In this document: positions 8,195 through 17,233 of the stretch, piece by piece
Numbering within the stretch: position 1 is the stretch's first letter
How the letters are laid out: every line of letters starts with the position of its first letter
Source: UBA5239 sp040394635
Lineage (GTDB): Bacteria; Verrucomicrobiota; Lentisphaeria; Victivallales; Victivallaceae
NCBI GenBank assembly: GCA_040394635.1
Contig: JBEBRW010000008.1
Span: forward strand, 1 to 64,000
Reading direction: 5' to 3'
Length of the DNA: 64,000 bases
Program-made: the position numbers and the translations under genes
Notes under the pieces: model-generated
Told to the model about the DNA's origin: nothing
Database searches by the model: none
Seen by the model: only the letters and a program-made list of their open reading frames with translations

Positions 8195-8533
8195 AATTGC
8201 TTTGTTCCCATTGATATGATGTTTGTACGATCAACGTTCTTAGCGGGCAAAGCTATTTTTCCAGTCATTCCTGCTGGTCAATAGCATACCATGCTTCCGA
8301 TAATTTGTCAAGGTGTCGGATTTTCTCCTTCTATTGTCAAATAATTTATGCTGTCTTTTCAAAAGAATGTGAAATGTCAACATAATTTCGGATAAAAACC
8401 TTACTTCACGGCGGGAAAGTATTTTTCCTCTTTTCTCTCTTCTCTCTTCTCTCTTAACTTGACAATGGCTCGAGTAGGTCTACATTAGGAAAAAAGTGTG
8501 TGTATGTGAAAAAATGATAACGAAGGATGGGCC
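8195..8533. other. Intergenic region with TCTTCTC array
   Basis: No gene is visible in this gap between the divergent Rhs gene and the acyltransferase fusion. Bases 8430-8457 contain about four copies of the pyrimidine heptamer TCTTCTC, directly before the candidate promoter of the downstream gene. The left half, 8195-8330, carries no recognisable Rhs coding remains in the sense frame because a stop lies just upstream of the Rhs start. Confidence 0.5.
8459..8486 (+). promoter_or_regulatory. Candidate promoter of the LplT-Aas fusion gene
   Basis: TTGACA (8459-8464) and TACATT (8481-8486) are separated by 16 nt and lie about 48 nt before the start codon. Confidence 0.5.
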
Positions 8534-11500
8534 ATGGCTTTCAGTCTCTTCACGAAACGGCGTTTTTTGCCGCTGTTCGTCACGCAGTTCCTCGGGGCGT
8601 TCAATGATAATTGCCTGAAAAATGCATTGATCCTGCTGGTCACTTACCGGATCGCCACCTCCACGAGCGAAATCACGTTCTGTTCCATGCTGGCGCCCGG
8701 AGTGTTTATTATCCCCTACTTCTTCTTTTCGTCGCTGGCAGGGCAACTGGCCGACAAATACGACCGCGCGTGGCTGGTCCGGCTGGTCAAAATCTGGGAA
8801 ATCATCCTGATGGGCCTCGCCATTCCACTTCTGTACCTGCAAAACATTCCGCTGCTCTTTGTGCTGCTTTTTCTGATGGGTACCCAGTCGACGTTTTTCA
8901 GCCCCATGAAGTATTCGCTGCTGCCGCAGCAGCTCCACAAGGACGAACTGGTGGCGGGCAATGCCTACATCGAAGCGGGCACGTACCTCGCGATTCTGCT
9001 CGGTACCATCGCCGGCGGGTTGATGATCCTGATCGGGCACCACGCCGGGCATTGGACCGGGTATTGGTGGACCGGCGGGCTGCTGCTGGCCATGGCGCTG
9101 GTCGGGTATCTCTTCAGCCGCTATGTGCCGAAGGCCGAACCGGTCGACCCGGAGCTGAAAATCAACTGGAACCTGGTCTCGGAAACCATTGAAATCGTCA
9201 AGATGGTCCGCCGTCAGAAAGTCGTCTGGCGCTGTATCCTCGGCATTTCGGCGTTCTGGCTGGTCGGCGCGTTGTATATGGCGCAGCTGCCGGGCTTCTG
9301 CAAGGAGGTATTGAATACCGGCAGCGAGACGGTAACGTTTTTCCTGATGGTCTTTTCGATCGGCATCGGGATCGGCTCGCTGCTGTGCAACCGGCTGCTG
9401 CGCGGGGTGATGCAGACCACCTACCTGCCGCTGAGCGCGCTGGGCATGGCGATATTTACGCTCAGCCTTTTCCTGAGTTCATACGGACTGCATGCCGGCG
9501 GCGAGGGTGCGGCGCTGATTCCGCTCAAAGAATATATGGGCAAATGGCTCTTCTGGAAATTGTCGTTCGACATGTTCATGGTGGCGATTTTCGGCGGTCT
9601 TTTCACCGTGCCGCTTTATGCGTTGATGCAGACCAAGGGCGAGTCAAAGGAAATGGCGCGGATCATCGCCGGCAACAACATCATGAATTCGATTTTCATG
9701 GCGGTCGGCACCGGTATCGTGGCGCTGCTGTCGCTGATTTTCAGTCCGTCGATTCCGATGATTTTCCTGTGGGTGGCGGTGTTCAACGTTTACATGGCGA
9801 TTTACATCTGCCGGCTGCTGCCGGACGCGCTGATCCGCTCGCTGGTGCGGTTTATCCTGATGCTTCTCTACCGCGTCAGCGTCAAGGGGCTGGAAAACTA
9901 CGAAAAAGCCGGCAAGCGCGTGCTGATCATTTCCAACCACGCCTCGCTGCTGGACGGCGTGCTGATCGCGGCGTTCATGCCCGAAAAAGTAACCTTCGCC
10001 ATCAACACCCACATCGCCCACAAGTGGTGGATGCGTCCGCTGCTGGCAGTGGCAAACGCCCATCAGGTCGACCCGACCAACCCCCTCGCTTCCCGCGCGC
10101 TCATCAACGAAATGCGCCGCAACATCAAAGTAATGATTTTCCCCGAGGGCCGCGTGACCGTGACCGGCGCGATCATGAAAATCTACGAAGGCACCGGCAT
10201 GATCGCCGAAAAATCCGGCGCCATGATCCTGCCCATCCGCATCGAAGGCGCCCAGTATTCGCCGTTTTCGTACCTGAAAAAACACCTCCGCACCCGCTGG
10301 TTCCCGAAAATCACGCTGACCATCCTGCCGCCGCGGCGCTTCGAACTGCCTATGGACACCTCCGTCCGCAAGCACCGCCAGGTCGTGTCGGACAAAATTT
10401 ACGACATGATGGTGGAAATGCTTTACAAGAGCACCAACATCAACGTCCATCTCTTCCAGTCGCTGCTGAACTCCGCCCATATCAACGGCGGCGGCATGCT
10501 GATCGCCGAGGACATCAACCGCCATCCGCTGACCATCCGCGGGATCATTTTCAAAAGTTACATGCTCGGCAATATGATCCGCAAGAACCTCGACGACGAA
10601 AAAACCGTCGGCGTCATGCTCCCGAGTTCGCTGGCCTGCCTGGTCACTTTCTTCGGGCTGCAGGCTTATGATCTGCTCCCGGCCATGGTCAACTTCACCG
10701 TCGGCGCGTCGCTGGTGGCGAAGAGCTGCGAGACCGCGCTGGTCAAAACCGTGATCACCTCCCGGACGTTCATCAAACAGGCCGAGCTGGAAGTGCTGGA
10801 GAAAACATTGCTCGACGCGGGCATCAAGCTGGTTTATCTGGAAGACGTCCGCAGCAGCGCCACGCTGGGCGACTCGCTCGGCGGCTTCCTGCGCTATCTC
10901 TTCAAAATCAAGCCGAAAAACGACCCCCTCGGCCCCGGGCTCATCCTGTTCACCTCCGGCTCGGAGGGCAGCCCCAAGGCCGTGGTGCTCAGCCACCGCA
11001 ATCTGCAGGCGAACCGCGTCCAGTGCCTGAGCGTGATTCCAATCACCAGCGACGACCGTATTTTCAACTGCCTGCCGATGTTCCATTCGTTCGGGCTCGG
11101 GGTCGGCTCGCTGCTGCCGGTGCTCTCCGGCATCCGGACGTTTTTCTACCCGTCGCCGCTGCACTACCGTATCGTTTCGGAGCTGTGTTACGACACCAAT
11201 ACTTCGGTGATTTTCGGTACGGACACATTTATGAGCGGTTATGCGCGGGCGGCGCACCCCTATGACTTCTTTAACCTGCGCATCGCCGTGGTCGGGGCGG
11301 AAAAGCTCCGCCAGCAGACCCGCGAGGTCTGGATGGAGAAATTCGGCGTGCGCCTCTACGGCGGCTACGGCACCACCGAAACCGCACCCGTCGTCTGCCT
11401 CAATACCCCGATGTATAACCGCACCGGCTCGGTGGGCCGCATCGTGCCCGGCATGGAAACGCGCCTCGAGCCCGTCGAGGGCGTCCACGAGGGCGGCAAA

Positions 11501-11968
11501 CTGCTGGTCCGCGGTGACAACGTCATGCTCGGTTATTACCTTGCCGACAATCCCGGCGTGCTGGTGCCGCCCCCCGGCGGCTGGTACGACACCGGCGACA
11601 TCGTGACCATCGACGAGGATGGCTTCATCTACATCGTGGGCCGCGCCAAGCGCTTCGCCAAGATCAGCGGCGAAATGATCTCGCTCGGCGCCGTCGAGGA
11701 GGCCGTGCACAATCTCTGGTCGGACGTCAAGCAGGGCGTGGTGGCCATTGAATCCGACAGCAAGGGCGAACAGCTGGTGTTGATCACCGAGCAGAAAGAC
11801 GCCGCACTGCCGGACCTGATGAAATTTTTCCGTGAAAAAGGGTTCAGCGAATTATGGATTCCCAAGAAAATCGTCGTGGTCAAAGATGCCCCTCTGCTCG
11901 GCAGCGGCAAATTTGACTACGCCGGGGCCAAAGAAATCGCTCAGGCAGCCATTAACGGCAACTCATAA
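8534..11968 (+). CDS. LplT-Aas fusion: lysophospholipid transporter, acyltransferase and acyl-ACP synthetase
   Basis: This 1144-residue inner-membrane protein joins three activities of lysophospholipid repair. Residues 1 to about 430 form an MFS-type permease like LplT, beginning FTKRRFLPLFVTQFLGAFND. A PlsC acyltransferase domain follows with NHASLLD (about 469) and FPEGR (about 538). The C-terminal half is an AMP-binding acyl-ACP/acyl-CoA synthetase with LFTSGSEGSPKAVV (about 805) and GGYGTTETAP. Together they would import lysophospholipid and reacylate it at the sn-1 position. In E. coli lplT and aas are separate neighbouring genes; fusions are known in several Gram-negative phyla. It is monocistronic or leads the next gene. 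Confidence 0.9.
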   Translation: MAFSLFTKRRFLPLFVTQFLGAFNDNCLKNALILLVTYRIATSTSEITFCSMLAPGVFIIPYFFFSSLAGQLADKYDRAWLVRLVKIWEIILMGLAIPLLYLQNIPLLFVLLFLMGTQSTFFSPMKYSLLPQQLHKDELVAGNAYIEAGTYLAILLGTIAGGLMILIGHHAGHWTGYWWTGGLLLAMALVGYLFSRYVPKAEPVDPELKINWNLVSETIEIVKMVRRQKVVWRCILGISAFWLVGALYMAQLPGFCKEVLNTGSETVTFFLMVFSIGIGIGSLLCNRLLRGVMQTTYLPLSALGMAIFTLSLFLSSYGLHAGGEGAALIPLKEYMGKWLFWKLSFDMFMVAIFGGLFTVPLYALMQTKGESKEMARIIAGNNIMNSIFMAVGTGIVALLSLIFSPSIPMIFLWVAVFNVYMAIYICRLLPDALIRSLVRFILMLLYRVSVKGLENYEKAGKRVLIISNHASLLDGVLIAAFMPEKVTFAINTHIAHKWWMRPLLAVANAHQVDPTNPLASRALINEMRRNIKVMIFPEGRVTVTGAIMKIYEGTGMIAEKSGAMILPIRIEGAQYSPFSYLKKHLRTRWFPKITLTILPPRRFELPMDTSVRKHRQVVSDKIYDMMVEMLYKSTNINVHLFQSLLNSAHINGGGMLIAEDINRHPLTIRGIIFKSYMLGNMIRKNLDDEKTVGVMLPSSLACLVTFFGLQAYDLLPAMVNFTVGASLVAKSCETALVKTVITSRTFIKQAELEVLEKTLLDAGIKLVYLEDVRSSATLGDSLGGFLRYLFKIKPKNDPLGPGLILFTSGSEGSPKAVVLSHRNLQANRVQCLSVIPITSDDRIFNCLPMFHSFGLGVGSLLPVLSGIRTFFYPSPLHYRIVSELCYDTNTSVIFGTDTFMSGYARAAHPYDFFNLRIAVVGAEKLRQQTREVWMEKFGVRLYGGYGTTETAPVVCLNTPMYNRTGSVGRIVPGMETRLEPVEGVHEGGKLLVRGDNVMLGYYLADNPGVLVPPPGGWYDTGDIVTIDEDGFIYIVGRAKRFAKISGEMISLGAVEEAVHNLWSDVKQGVVAIESDSKGEQLVLITEQKDAALPDLMKFFREKGFSELWIPKKIVVVKDAPLLGSGKFDYAGAKEIAQAAINGNS

Positions 11969-11985
11969 AAATAAGGGCTGGTTTG

Positions 11986-12630
11986 ATGAAAATTTTATTG
12001 TTGGGGGACTCGATCCGTTGCGGGTATTGTGCATTTGTCCGGGAGAAATTATCCGGACGGGCAGAGGTTTATTTTCCGGCGGAGAATGGCCGTTTCGCCC
12101 AATATACGTTGCGGCAGCTGCAGGATTGGAAAGGTGAATTGGGGCTGCGCGAAGACGTCGATGTCGTGCACTGGAACAACGGGCTCTGGGATTGCGGGCA
12201 CCTGGGGCACGGAGCCAGCCTGGAAAGCACCGGCGGCACGGATGCGGCCGGGGACAAACAAACGGTCGTTTACGAGGAGGAAACCCTGACTCCGCCTGAT
12301 ATTTATGCATACATGATCCGGCGCGTTTACCGGCGGATTCATACGCTTTTTCCGCGGGCAAAAGTGATTTTCGCCTGTACCACGCCGGTTATTGAAGAAA
12401 AAGCGCCGCCGATTCTGATGCGTTACAATTCGGAAATCGAGCATTTCAACCAAGTCGCGCGGCAGGCGCTTCAGGAATTCCCGGTACTGTTCAATGATCT
12501 TTACGCGTTTTCAAAAGAAAATTTGCAGGACTGCTATGCCGACTGGGTTCATTATAACGAAAAAGGTTCCCGGCTGCTGGCGGACCGGATTGGCAATTTC
12601 ATCATGAACGCCGCCAAAAATCAGCAGTAA
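11986..12630 (+). CDS. SGNH/GDSL hydrolase family protein
   Basis: This cytoplasmic protein of about 214 residues carries the GDSL-family block I LLLGDSIR at its N-terminus (Ser about 8), an asparagine-containing block near WNNGLWDCGH and the block V DWVHYNEKG with the catalytic Asp and His. It should be a serine esterase or deacylase acting on an acylated carbohydrate or lipid, but the substrate cannot be told. There is no signal peptide. I used the ATG at 11986 instead of the TTG just before it. It follows the LplT-Aas fusion by 17 nt and may be co-transcribed, which would fit a lipid-related role. Confidence 0.75.
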   Translation: MKILLLGDSIRCGYCAFVREKLSGRAEVYFPAENGRFAQYTLRQLQDWKGELGLREDVDVVHWNNGLWDCGHLGHGASLESTGGTDAAGDKQTVVYEEETLTPPDIYAYMIRRVYRRIHTLFPRAKVIFACTTPVIEEKAPPILMRYNSEIEHFNQVARQALQEFPVLFNDLYAFSKENLQDCYADWVHYNEKGSRLLADRIGNFIMNAAKNQQ

Positions 12631-12798
12631 AATCACGCTAATTGGACAATGTGATTGAAAGATGAAATTCATCCCATTTCCCCTTTCCCGGTTTGCTTTT
12701 TCAAACCAATGGTTGTACCTTTGTCACTAAGGCTAAGAAATTTGATCAGGAGACCATTAGAAAGAATTCACAATCCTTTATAAATCAGGAGATTAAAT

Positions 12799-13722
12799 AT
12801 GAACGACATCCTGAATCACCATCTGGATTACTTCCTGGCGGAAGGCAGCATCATCTGCGGTCTGCAGGCTACGGACCCCAATGGAGCCATCGATGAACTG
12901 GTATCGAGGCTCTGCCTCAACACCAGCGGGCTTGACAAAAATTTCATCATCGAGGAACTCAGCGCCCGCGAAAAAGTCGTTCCCACCGTCATCGCCCCCG
13001 GCTTGGCGGTACCCCATGCCCGGCTTCCCCACCTCAGCCGCCTGCTGGTGGCGCTCGGTACCTCCGAACAAGGCATCGACTTCAATGTCGACGGCATGCC
13101 CCCGGTCAATGTGATCGTGCTCGTACTGACCCCGAAAGACGACCCGGGGCTGCACCTGCAAGTACTTTCTGCGCTCGGTACCGACTTCAGCACGCCGGAT
13201 GCCATCAGCATCGTCAGCAAACAGAAACTCCCGGCCGACATCCTAAAATATTTCCATTCCAACCGCGTCACGCTGCCGGAGTACCTGACCGCCCGCGACG
13301 TGATGAACCCCCTGCCCGTCACACTGCAGGAATCCGACACACTGCAAAAGACCATCGAGACCATCGCCACCGGCCGCTCCAACGACATCCCGGTGCTGGA
13401 CCCCGATGGCGACATCCGCGGCGCCGTATCGCTCGAAGACATCCTCAGTTTCAGCCTTCCCGACCACATTCTGTGGATGGAGGACCTCTCCCCGATCTAC
13501 CGTTTCCAGCCCTTTGCCGAAATGCTTCGCGACGACGAGGAAACCAAGCTCGCCGACTTCATGCGCGAAGAAGTCATCAAAGTCGACGAAACCCTCCCTG
13601 CTATTCAACTCGCCAAAATGTTCCTGGTCCACAAATGCCGCCAGATCATGGTCGCCCGCGGCAACAAACTCATCGGCGTAGTAAACCTCAAAGACTTCGT
13701 AACCAAAATGTTCTGGGAATAA
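12799..13722 (+). CDS. PTS EIIA-like domain with CBS pair, copy 1
   Basis: Residues 1-145 match a PTS EIIA type 2 (mannitol/fructose/PtsN) domain with the phosphorylatable His in AVPHARLPH (about His73). Residues 150-307 form two CBS motifs (TARDVMNPLPVTL and LADFMREEVIKVD), which usually bind adenine nucleotides. A role as a cytoplasmic regulator of a transporter, sensing phosphorylation and energy state, is inference. A strong CAGGAG site precedes the ATG. The order EIIA-CBS then permease is repeated at 22765-25112, which argues for a functional pair. Here a four-helix-bundle gene lies between them. The TAA stop is followed one base later by a heptamer array. Confidence 0.8.
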   Translation: MNDILNHHLDYFLAEGSIICGLQATDPNGAIDELVSRLCLNTSGLDKNFIIEELSAREKVVPTVIAPGLAVPHARLPHLSRLLVALGTSEQGIDFNVDGMPPVNVIVLVLTPKDDPGLHLQVLSALGTDFSTPDAISIVSKQKLPADILKYFHSNRVTLPEYLTARDVMNPLPVTLQESDTLQKTIETIATGRSNDIPVLDPDGDIRGAVSLEDILSFSLPDHILWMEDLSPIYRFQPFAEMLRDDEETKLADFMREEVIKVDETLPAIQLAKMFLVHKCRQIMVARGNKLIGVVNLKDFVTKMFWE

Positions 13723-13724
13723 GA

Positions 13725-13759
13725 TTAATTAAGAATTAAGAATTAAGAATTGAGAATTG
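13725..13759. repeat. TTAAGAA heptamer array, left arm
   Basis: About four copies of the heptamer AATTAAG/AATTGAG lie directly after the EIIA-CBS stop codon. They are the inverted complement of the longer array at 14131-14191, so the two arms bracket the four-helix-bundle gene. Confidence 0.85.
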
Positions 13760-13766
13760 GGGAGGA

Positions 13767-14132
13767 ATGATCTTGAGTAGAGAGCCAAATATTGGATTGG
13801 AGAAGAGTTATAAATTTGCGCTTCGAATGATAAAATTGTATCAGCACTTGACTAGTGATAAACGTGAGTTTGTCATTTCGAAGCAGGTTTTACGGTCGGG
13901 AACTTCCATCGGAGCTAATTTCGAGGAGGCGATCGGAGCTCAATCGTCGAATGATTTTTCTGCAAAAATGAGCATCGTTTATAAAGAAACCCGGGAAACG
14001 CATTACTGGCTGCGCCTCCTTCGTGATTCGGGTTACATTAATCAACGTTCAGCCAACAGCATACTGAAGGATTGCGAAGAACTATTGAAAATCATCGGTA
14101 CAATAAAAAAGACCGTGACAGTGAAAAGATAA
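13767..14132 (+). CDS. Four-helix-bundle protein (S23/TIGR02436 family)
   Basis: This protein of about 120 residues matches the S23 or four-helix-bundle family, first known from intervening sequences of 23S rRNA genes. The signature stretch SKQVLRSGTSIGANFEEA is present, followed by ETHYWLRLLRDSGY. Its biochemical function is unknown. The gene is bracketed by inverted heptamer arrays, and its TAA stop is made by the right array. The GGAGG site is only 2-3 nt before the ATG at 13767, but about 7 nt before the TTG at 13773, so translation may begin at MSREPNIG. It interrupts an EIIA-CBS/permease pair that is contiguous elsewhere in the window, suggesting insertion as a cassette. Confidence 0.85.
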   Translation: MILSREPNIGLEKSYKFALRMIKLYQHLTSDKREFVISKQVLRSGTSIGANFEEAIGAQSSNDFSAKMSIVYKETRETHYWLRLLRDSGYINQRSANSILKDCEELLKIIGTIKKTVTVKR

Positions 14133-14191
14133 TTCTTAATTCTTAATTCTTAATTCTTAATTCTTAATTCTTAATTCTTAATTCTTAATTA
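14131..14191. repeat. AATTCTT heptamer array, right arm (8-9 copies)
   Basis: Eight full copies of AATTCTT plus a partial copy run without interruption from the stop codon of the four-helix-bundle gene to the ribosome site of the permease gene. This is the longest array in the window and is complementary to the left arm at 13725-13759. Confidence 0.9.
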
Positions 14192-14208
14192 CACAGAGGT
14201 GGTGAATA

Positions 14209-15978
14209 ATGCATGATGAAGGCGGTTCGGTCGAGCTGGGTACTGCGCAGCTGATTTCGCGGATGGGTATTTTGATCGGGGCCGGACTGCTGGTCGGGTT
14301 CGGCGGGGGAGCGCTCGGGTTGGAGGCCCGGCAAGCGGTTTCCTGCGCGGTGTTTATTTCGATCATCATGGGAACGCTGTTTTTCTGGAATTTCCGGTTG
14401 GCGATCGCGTTTCTCGGGCTGGCGGTGCTGATTTTCACCAACTCGCTGACGATTGCCTCATTTATCGAGTCGGCACAGCTGAATGTGATTCTGTTCCTGG
14501 TCGGCATGATGGTGGTCGTGGGGGCGTTGCGCGACCTCGGCTTTTTCACCTGGGTGGTACAGCTGATCGTGTCGATGAAAAACCTGACCGGCAAGAAATT
14601 CATCGCGGTCACCGCGGTCTGTTCGGCGCTGCTGGCCTGTGCCGTGGACGAAGTTACGTCCATCATCTTCATTTCGACGCTGATTTTCCAGGTTTGCGAC
14701 CGGCTCAAAATTAAGCCTACGCCGTATATCATCATCTGCGTGTTCGCCACCAACGTCGGCAGCGCCGGCACCATGATGGGCAATCCGGTCGGAATCCTGA
14801 TCGGTTCCAAGGCGGGACTGACCTTCTTCGACTTCATCATCTGGGCGTTTCCGATCATGCTGGTGGCGCTGGGGCTGATCGTGGCGATGACGATGTGGTA
14901 TTTCCGCAAGGATCTCGCACAATTCGACACCAGCATGGAGGAGCGCCTCGCCCGCAACCTGACACTGGTCCCGAAAATCGACGTCCCCTACAAACAGGGA
15001 CTGCTCCTGCTGATCGTCACGATCGCCATGATCGCCTCGCATTCGTTCCTCGAAACCCTTTTCCACCTCGGCAAAAACAGCATCCTGATGATCGCTCCGC
15101 TGATCTGCTCCGGCATCGTCATGATCCTGAAACGCGATCGCGCGCGTTATTATATCGAGCGCGAGGTCGACTGGTGGACGCTGCTGTTTTTCATGCTGCT
15201 TTTTGCCGTGGCGGGCACCTTGGAACATACCAGCATCGACAAGATCATGGCCAACAAGTTTTCCGAAGTCTGCGGCACCAACAATATGGTGCTGATTCCG
15301 TTGATCCTGGGCGTGTCGGCGATCGGTTCGGCGTTTGTGGACAACGTGATTTTCGTGGCGGCGTTCTGCCCGGTGATCAGCAAGCTGGCGATCAGTCTGC
15401 ATGACCTGCCGCTGTGGTGGGCGCTGCTTTTCGGGGCGTGCTTCGGCGGCAATATCACCATGATCGGCAGCACGGCCAACATTGTGGCGCTGGGCATGCT
15501 GGAGAAACGCTCGCACGTGCATGTATCATTTTTCCAGTGGTTCAAAATCGGGATCGTGACCACGCTGGTGACCGGCGGCGTGGCCTGCCTGGCGCTCTAC
15601 GCGCTCTCCCCCCTGATGCCGGACCGCTACTCAAACATCGGCTACGAGGAATTTGACGGCAACACCGTCCGTCTCACCGCCAAAAACGCCGTGCTGAAGG
15701 CCGAGTTTGCCAAAGACGCCCCGCCGTCAATATCCACCGCACCCGAGGGCAATTACACGCCGGTGACCGTGAAAATGTTCAACGCCAACCGCAAGCAGTC
15801 AATCCCGGTCACGGCCTACCTGCCCGGACCGATTGCCGCCCGGACGGAGGTCAAAGATGCCCAGGAAAATCCGTCGGAGCTCTATTTCAAAGGCAAGCTC
15901 TCCCACGCGCCGGAAGGCAATCCGTACCCGGCCTTCATGATCGTGGAGGACGTCAGCGCCCAGCCGCCGCGCCACTGA
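14209..15978 (+). CDS. ArsB/NhaD-type ion permease, copy 1
   Basis: This 589-residue integral membrane protein belongs to the ion transporter superfamily that includes ArsB, NhaD and SLC13/CitT. It has about 11-12 membrane segments. The first half carries LACAVDEVTSIIF and ATNVGSAGTMMGNPVGILIG, and the second half carries the matching SAFVDNVIFVAAF and GGNITMIGSTANIVALGM. The paired D-N/G-N-P repeats are typical of sodium- or anion-coupled members. The ion cannot be assigned; sodium/proton exchange is one option. The C-terminal 120 residues are soluble and not recognised. A GAGGTGG site precedes the ATG, immediately after the heptamer array. Its likely regulator is the EIIA-CBS protein upstream. 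Confidence 0.8.
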   Translation: MHDEGGSVELGTAQLISRMGILIGAGLLVGFGGGALGLEARQAVSCAVFISIIMGTLFFWNFRLAIAFLGLAVLIFTNSLTIASFIESAQLNVILFLVGMMVVVGALRDLGFFTWVVQLIVSMKNLTGKKFIAVTAVCSALLACAVDEVTSIIFISTLIFQVCDRLKIKPTPYIIICVFATNVGSAGTMMGNPVGILIGSKAGLTFFDFIIWAFPIMLVALGLIVAMTMWYFRKDLAQFDTSMEERLARNLTLVPKIDVPYKQGLLLLIVTIAMIASHSFLETLFHLGKNSILMIAPLICSGIVMILKRDRARYYIEREVDWWTLLFFMLLFAVAGTLEHTSIDKIMANKFSEVCGTNNMVLIPLILGVSAIGSAFVDNVIFVAAFCPVISKLAISLHDLPLWWALLFGACFGGNITMIGSTANIVALGMLEKRSHVHVSFFQWFKIGIVTTLVTGGVACLALYALSPLMPDRYSNIGYEEFDGNTVRLTAKNAVLKAEFAKDAPPSISTAPEGNYTPVTVKMFNANRKQSIPVTAYLPGPIAARTEVKDAQENPSELYFKGKLSHAPEGNPYPAFMIVEDVSAQPPRH

Positions 15979-15984
15979 TTCGGA

Positions 15985-17154
15985 TTATTTGTCCGGATCG
16001 ACGGGGACGGTGGAGTCGGCGGAGTTCAGCGGTTCCCCGGAGCTTTTGCGGCGCTCTTCGTTGATGGAGTCCGCCGCGCCGATCTGCATGATGGTGATGA
16101 TCAGCAGGAAAATCATCGCCTGCACGATGATCACCACCGCCGTTTTGCGGTCGCCCCACAGCAGCGGCAGCACGCTTAACCCGAGCATGAGTTCCATCAG
16201 GTGCACCATCTGGACGGCGCGTTTGCGGGTCAGCCCCATTTTGACGAAACGGTGCGAAATATGGTTGTGGTCGCCCACGTAGATCGGTTTGTGGTTGCGC
16301 AACCGGATGAACACCACCGCCAGCGCGTCGAAAAGCGGTATCGCCAGGATGAAGAGCGGAATCAGGATCGGCGACCGGGTCAGCGAGTAATCACGCGAGA
16401 AATAGGTGATGCTCGCGCTCATCACCGCCGCCAGGTACCCGAGGAAATGGCTCCCGGAGTCCCCCATGAAAATCGACGCCGGGCTGTGGTTGTAAAACCA
16501 GAAGCCCAGCCCCACGCCGCAACTCAGCGCCCCCATCGTCGCCAGGAAATGCTGGCCCGTGAGCGCCGCTACCGTGGCAAACAATCCCATGGCGATTGTC
16601 ACTGTGCCGACCGCTAGGCCATCCATATTGTCGAAAAAATTGATCGCGTTCATCAACAACATGAACCAGAACACCGTCACGCACCAGATAAACACCGGAT
16701 TGTTGATAAACAGCGTAATTTTGATGCCGCCGAAGGAGACGACCAGCGCGGCGATCAGGAACTGGCCGAGAAATTTGAAATGGGCCCTCATGCCGAATTT
16801 GTCGTCCCACAGCCCGAGGCCCATCGCCAGGAACGCTCCGAGGCAGATCACGCCCAGGCGCGGGGTGACCATTTTGATGCCGCTGAAGTTTTCGGCGATA
16901 TCCGGCGAAATACTGCCGAGATCGGCCGCCATGACTATGATAAAGCCGAGAGCAATCGCCAGGAACCAGGCGCAGAACATGGCCAATCCCCCCAGCAGCG
17001 GCGTGGCTTTGCCGTGTTGTTTGTGCTTTTCGCCCTTCGGACGGTCCATAATGTCCCACTTCTCGGCCAGATGCTTGAAAACCGGCGTCAACACCAGCGA
17101 CAGCATCCCCCCCATCAGAAAAACCAGCAATAAAACATGTTGCCAGGAAATCAT
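15985..17154 (-). CDS. Undecaprenyl-phosphate N-acetylhexosamine-1-phosphate transferase (WecA/TagO-type)
   Basis: This 389-residue inner-membrane enzyme should transfer a HexNAc-1-phosphate from a UDP-sugar to undecaprenyl phosphate, starting O-antigen, enterobacterial common antigen or similar glycan synthesis. It has about 10-11 membrane segments. Family motifs are present: FDNMDGLAVGT (DNxDGL), MGDSGSHFLGY, and the cytoplasmic loop GDHNHISHRFVKMGL, which matches the His-rich loop of WecA/TagO. MraY is less likely because that loop differs. An AAAGG site precedes the ATG. It converges with the permease gene, 6 nt apart. A palindrome overlapping a possible -10 lies upstream at 17188-17205. 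Confidence 0.85.
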   Translation of the reverse strand: MISWQHVLLLVFLMGGMLSLVLTPVFKHLAEKWDIMDRPKGEKHKQHGKATPLLGGLAMFCAWFLAIALGFIIVMAADLGSISPDIAENFSGIKMVTPRLGVICLGAFLAMGLGLWDDKFGMRAHFKFLGQFLIAALVVSFGGIKITLFINNPVFIWCVTVFWFMLLMNAINFFDNMDGLAVGTVTIAMGLFATVAALTGQHFLATMGALSCGVGLGFWFYNHSPASIFMGDSGSHFLGYLAAVMSASITYFSRDYSLTRSPILIPLFILAIPLFDALAVVFIRLRNHKPIYVGDHNHISHRFVKMGLTRKRAVQMVHLMELMLGLSVLPLLWGDRKTAVVIIVQAMIFLLIITIMQIGAADSINEERRKSSGEPLNSADSTVPVDPDK

Positions 17155-17187
17155 TTTGTTGAAACCTTTCCTTTTTTTATTGAAATT

Positions 17188-17205
17188 ATGCTATATATTA
17201 TAGCA
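17188..17205 (-). promoter_or_regulatory. Palindrome GCTATATATTATAGC upstream of wecA-type gene
   Basis: Bases 17190-17204 read GCTATATATTATAGC, a near-perfect inverted repeat, with T and A extending it on either side. On the minus strand it contains TATAAT about 40 nt before the transferase start. The identical 15-mer overlaps the -10 of the GntR-type gene at 30134-30148. Confidence 0.5.
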
Positions 17206-17233
17206 CGAAAAACCTCAACTTAAAAATCTGAAT

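Noticed and set aside
5980..8530. Rhs island considered as an insertion sequence or prophage fragment
   Set aside because: No transposase, integrase, terminal inverted repeats or phage genes were found; the short CCGATCTGGACC repeat alone is not sufficient.
9644..11710. A 688-codon open frame antisense to the LplT-Aas fusion gene
   Set aside because: It lies wholly opposite a well-supported gene in GC-rich DNA, has a low-complexity His/Asp/Arg/Gly composition and no recognisable domain; it is a shadow frame.
12631..12798. Gap before the first EIIA-CBS gene examined for a tRNA or small RNA
   Set aside because: Only a weak AATCAC/GTGATT pairing is present; no cloverleaf or terminator is visible.
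14131..14191. Heptamer arrays considered as a CRISPR array
   Set aside because: Units are 7 bp in tandem without spacers, and no cas gene is nearby.
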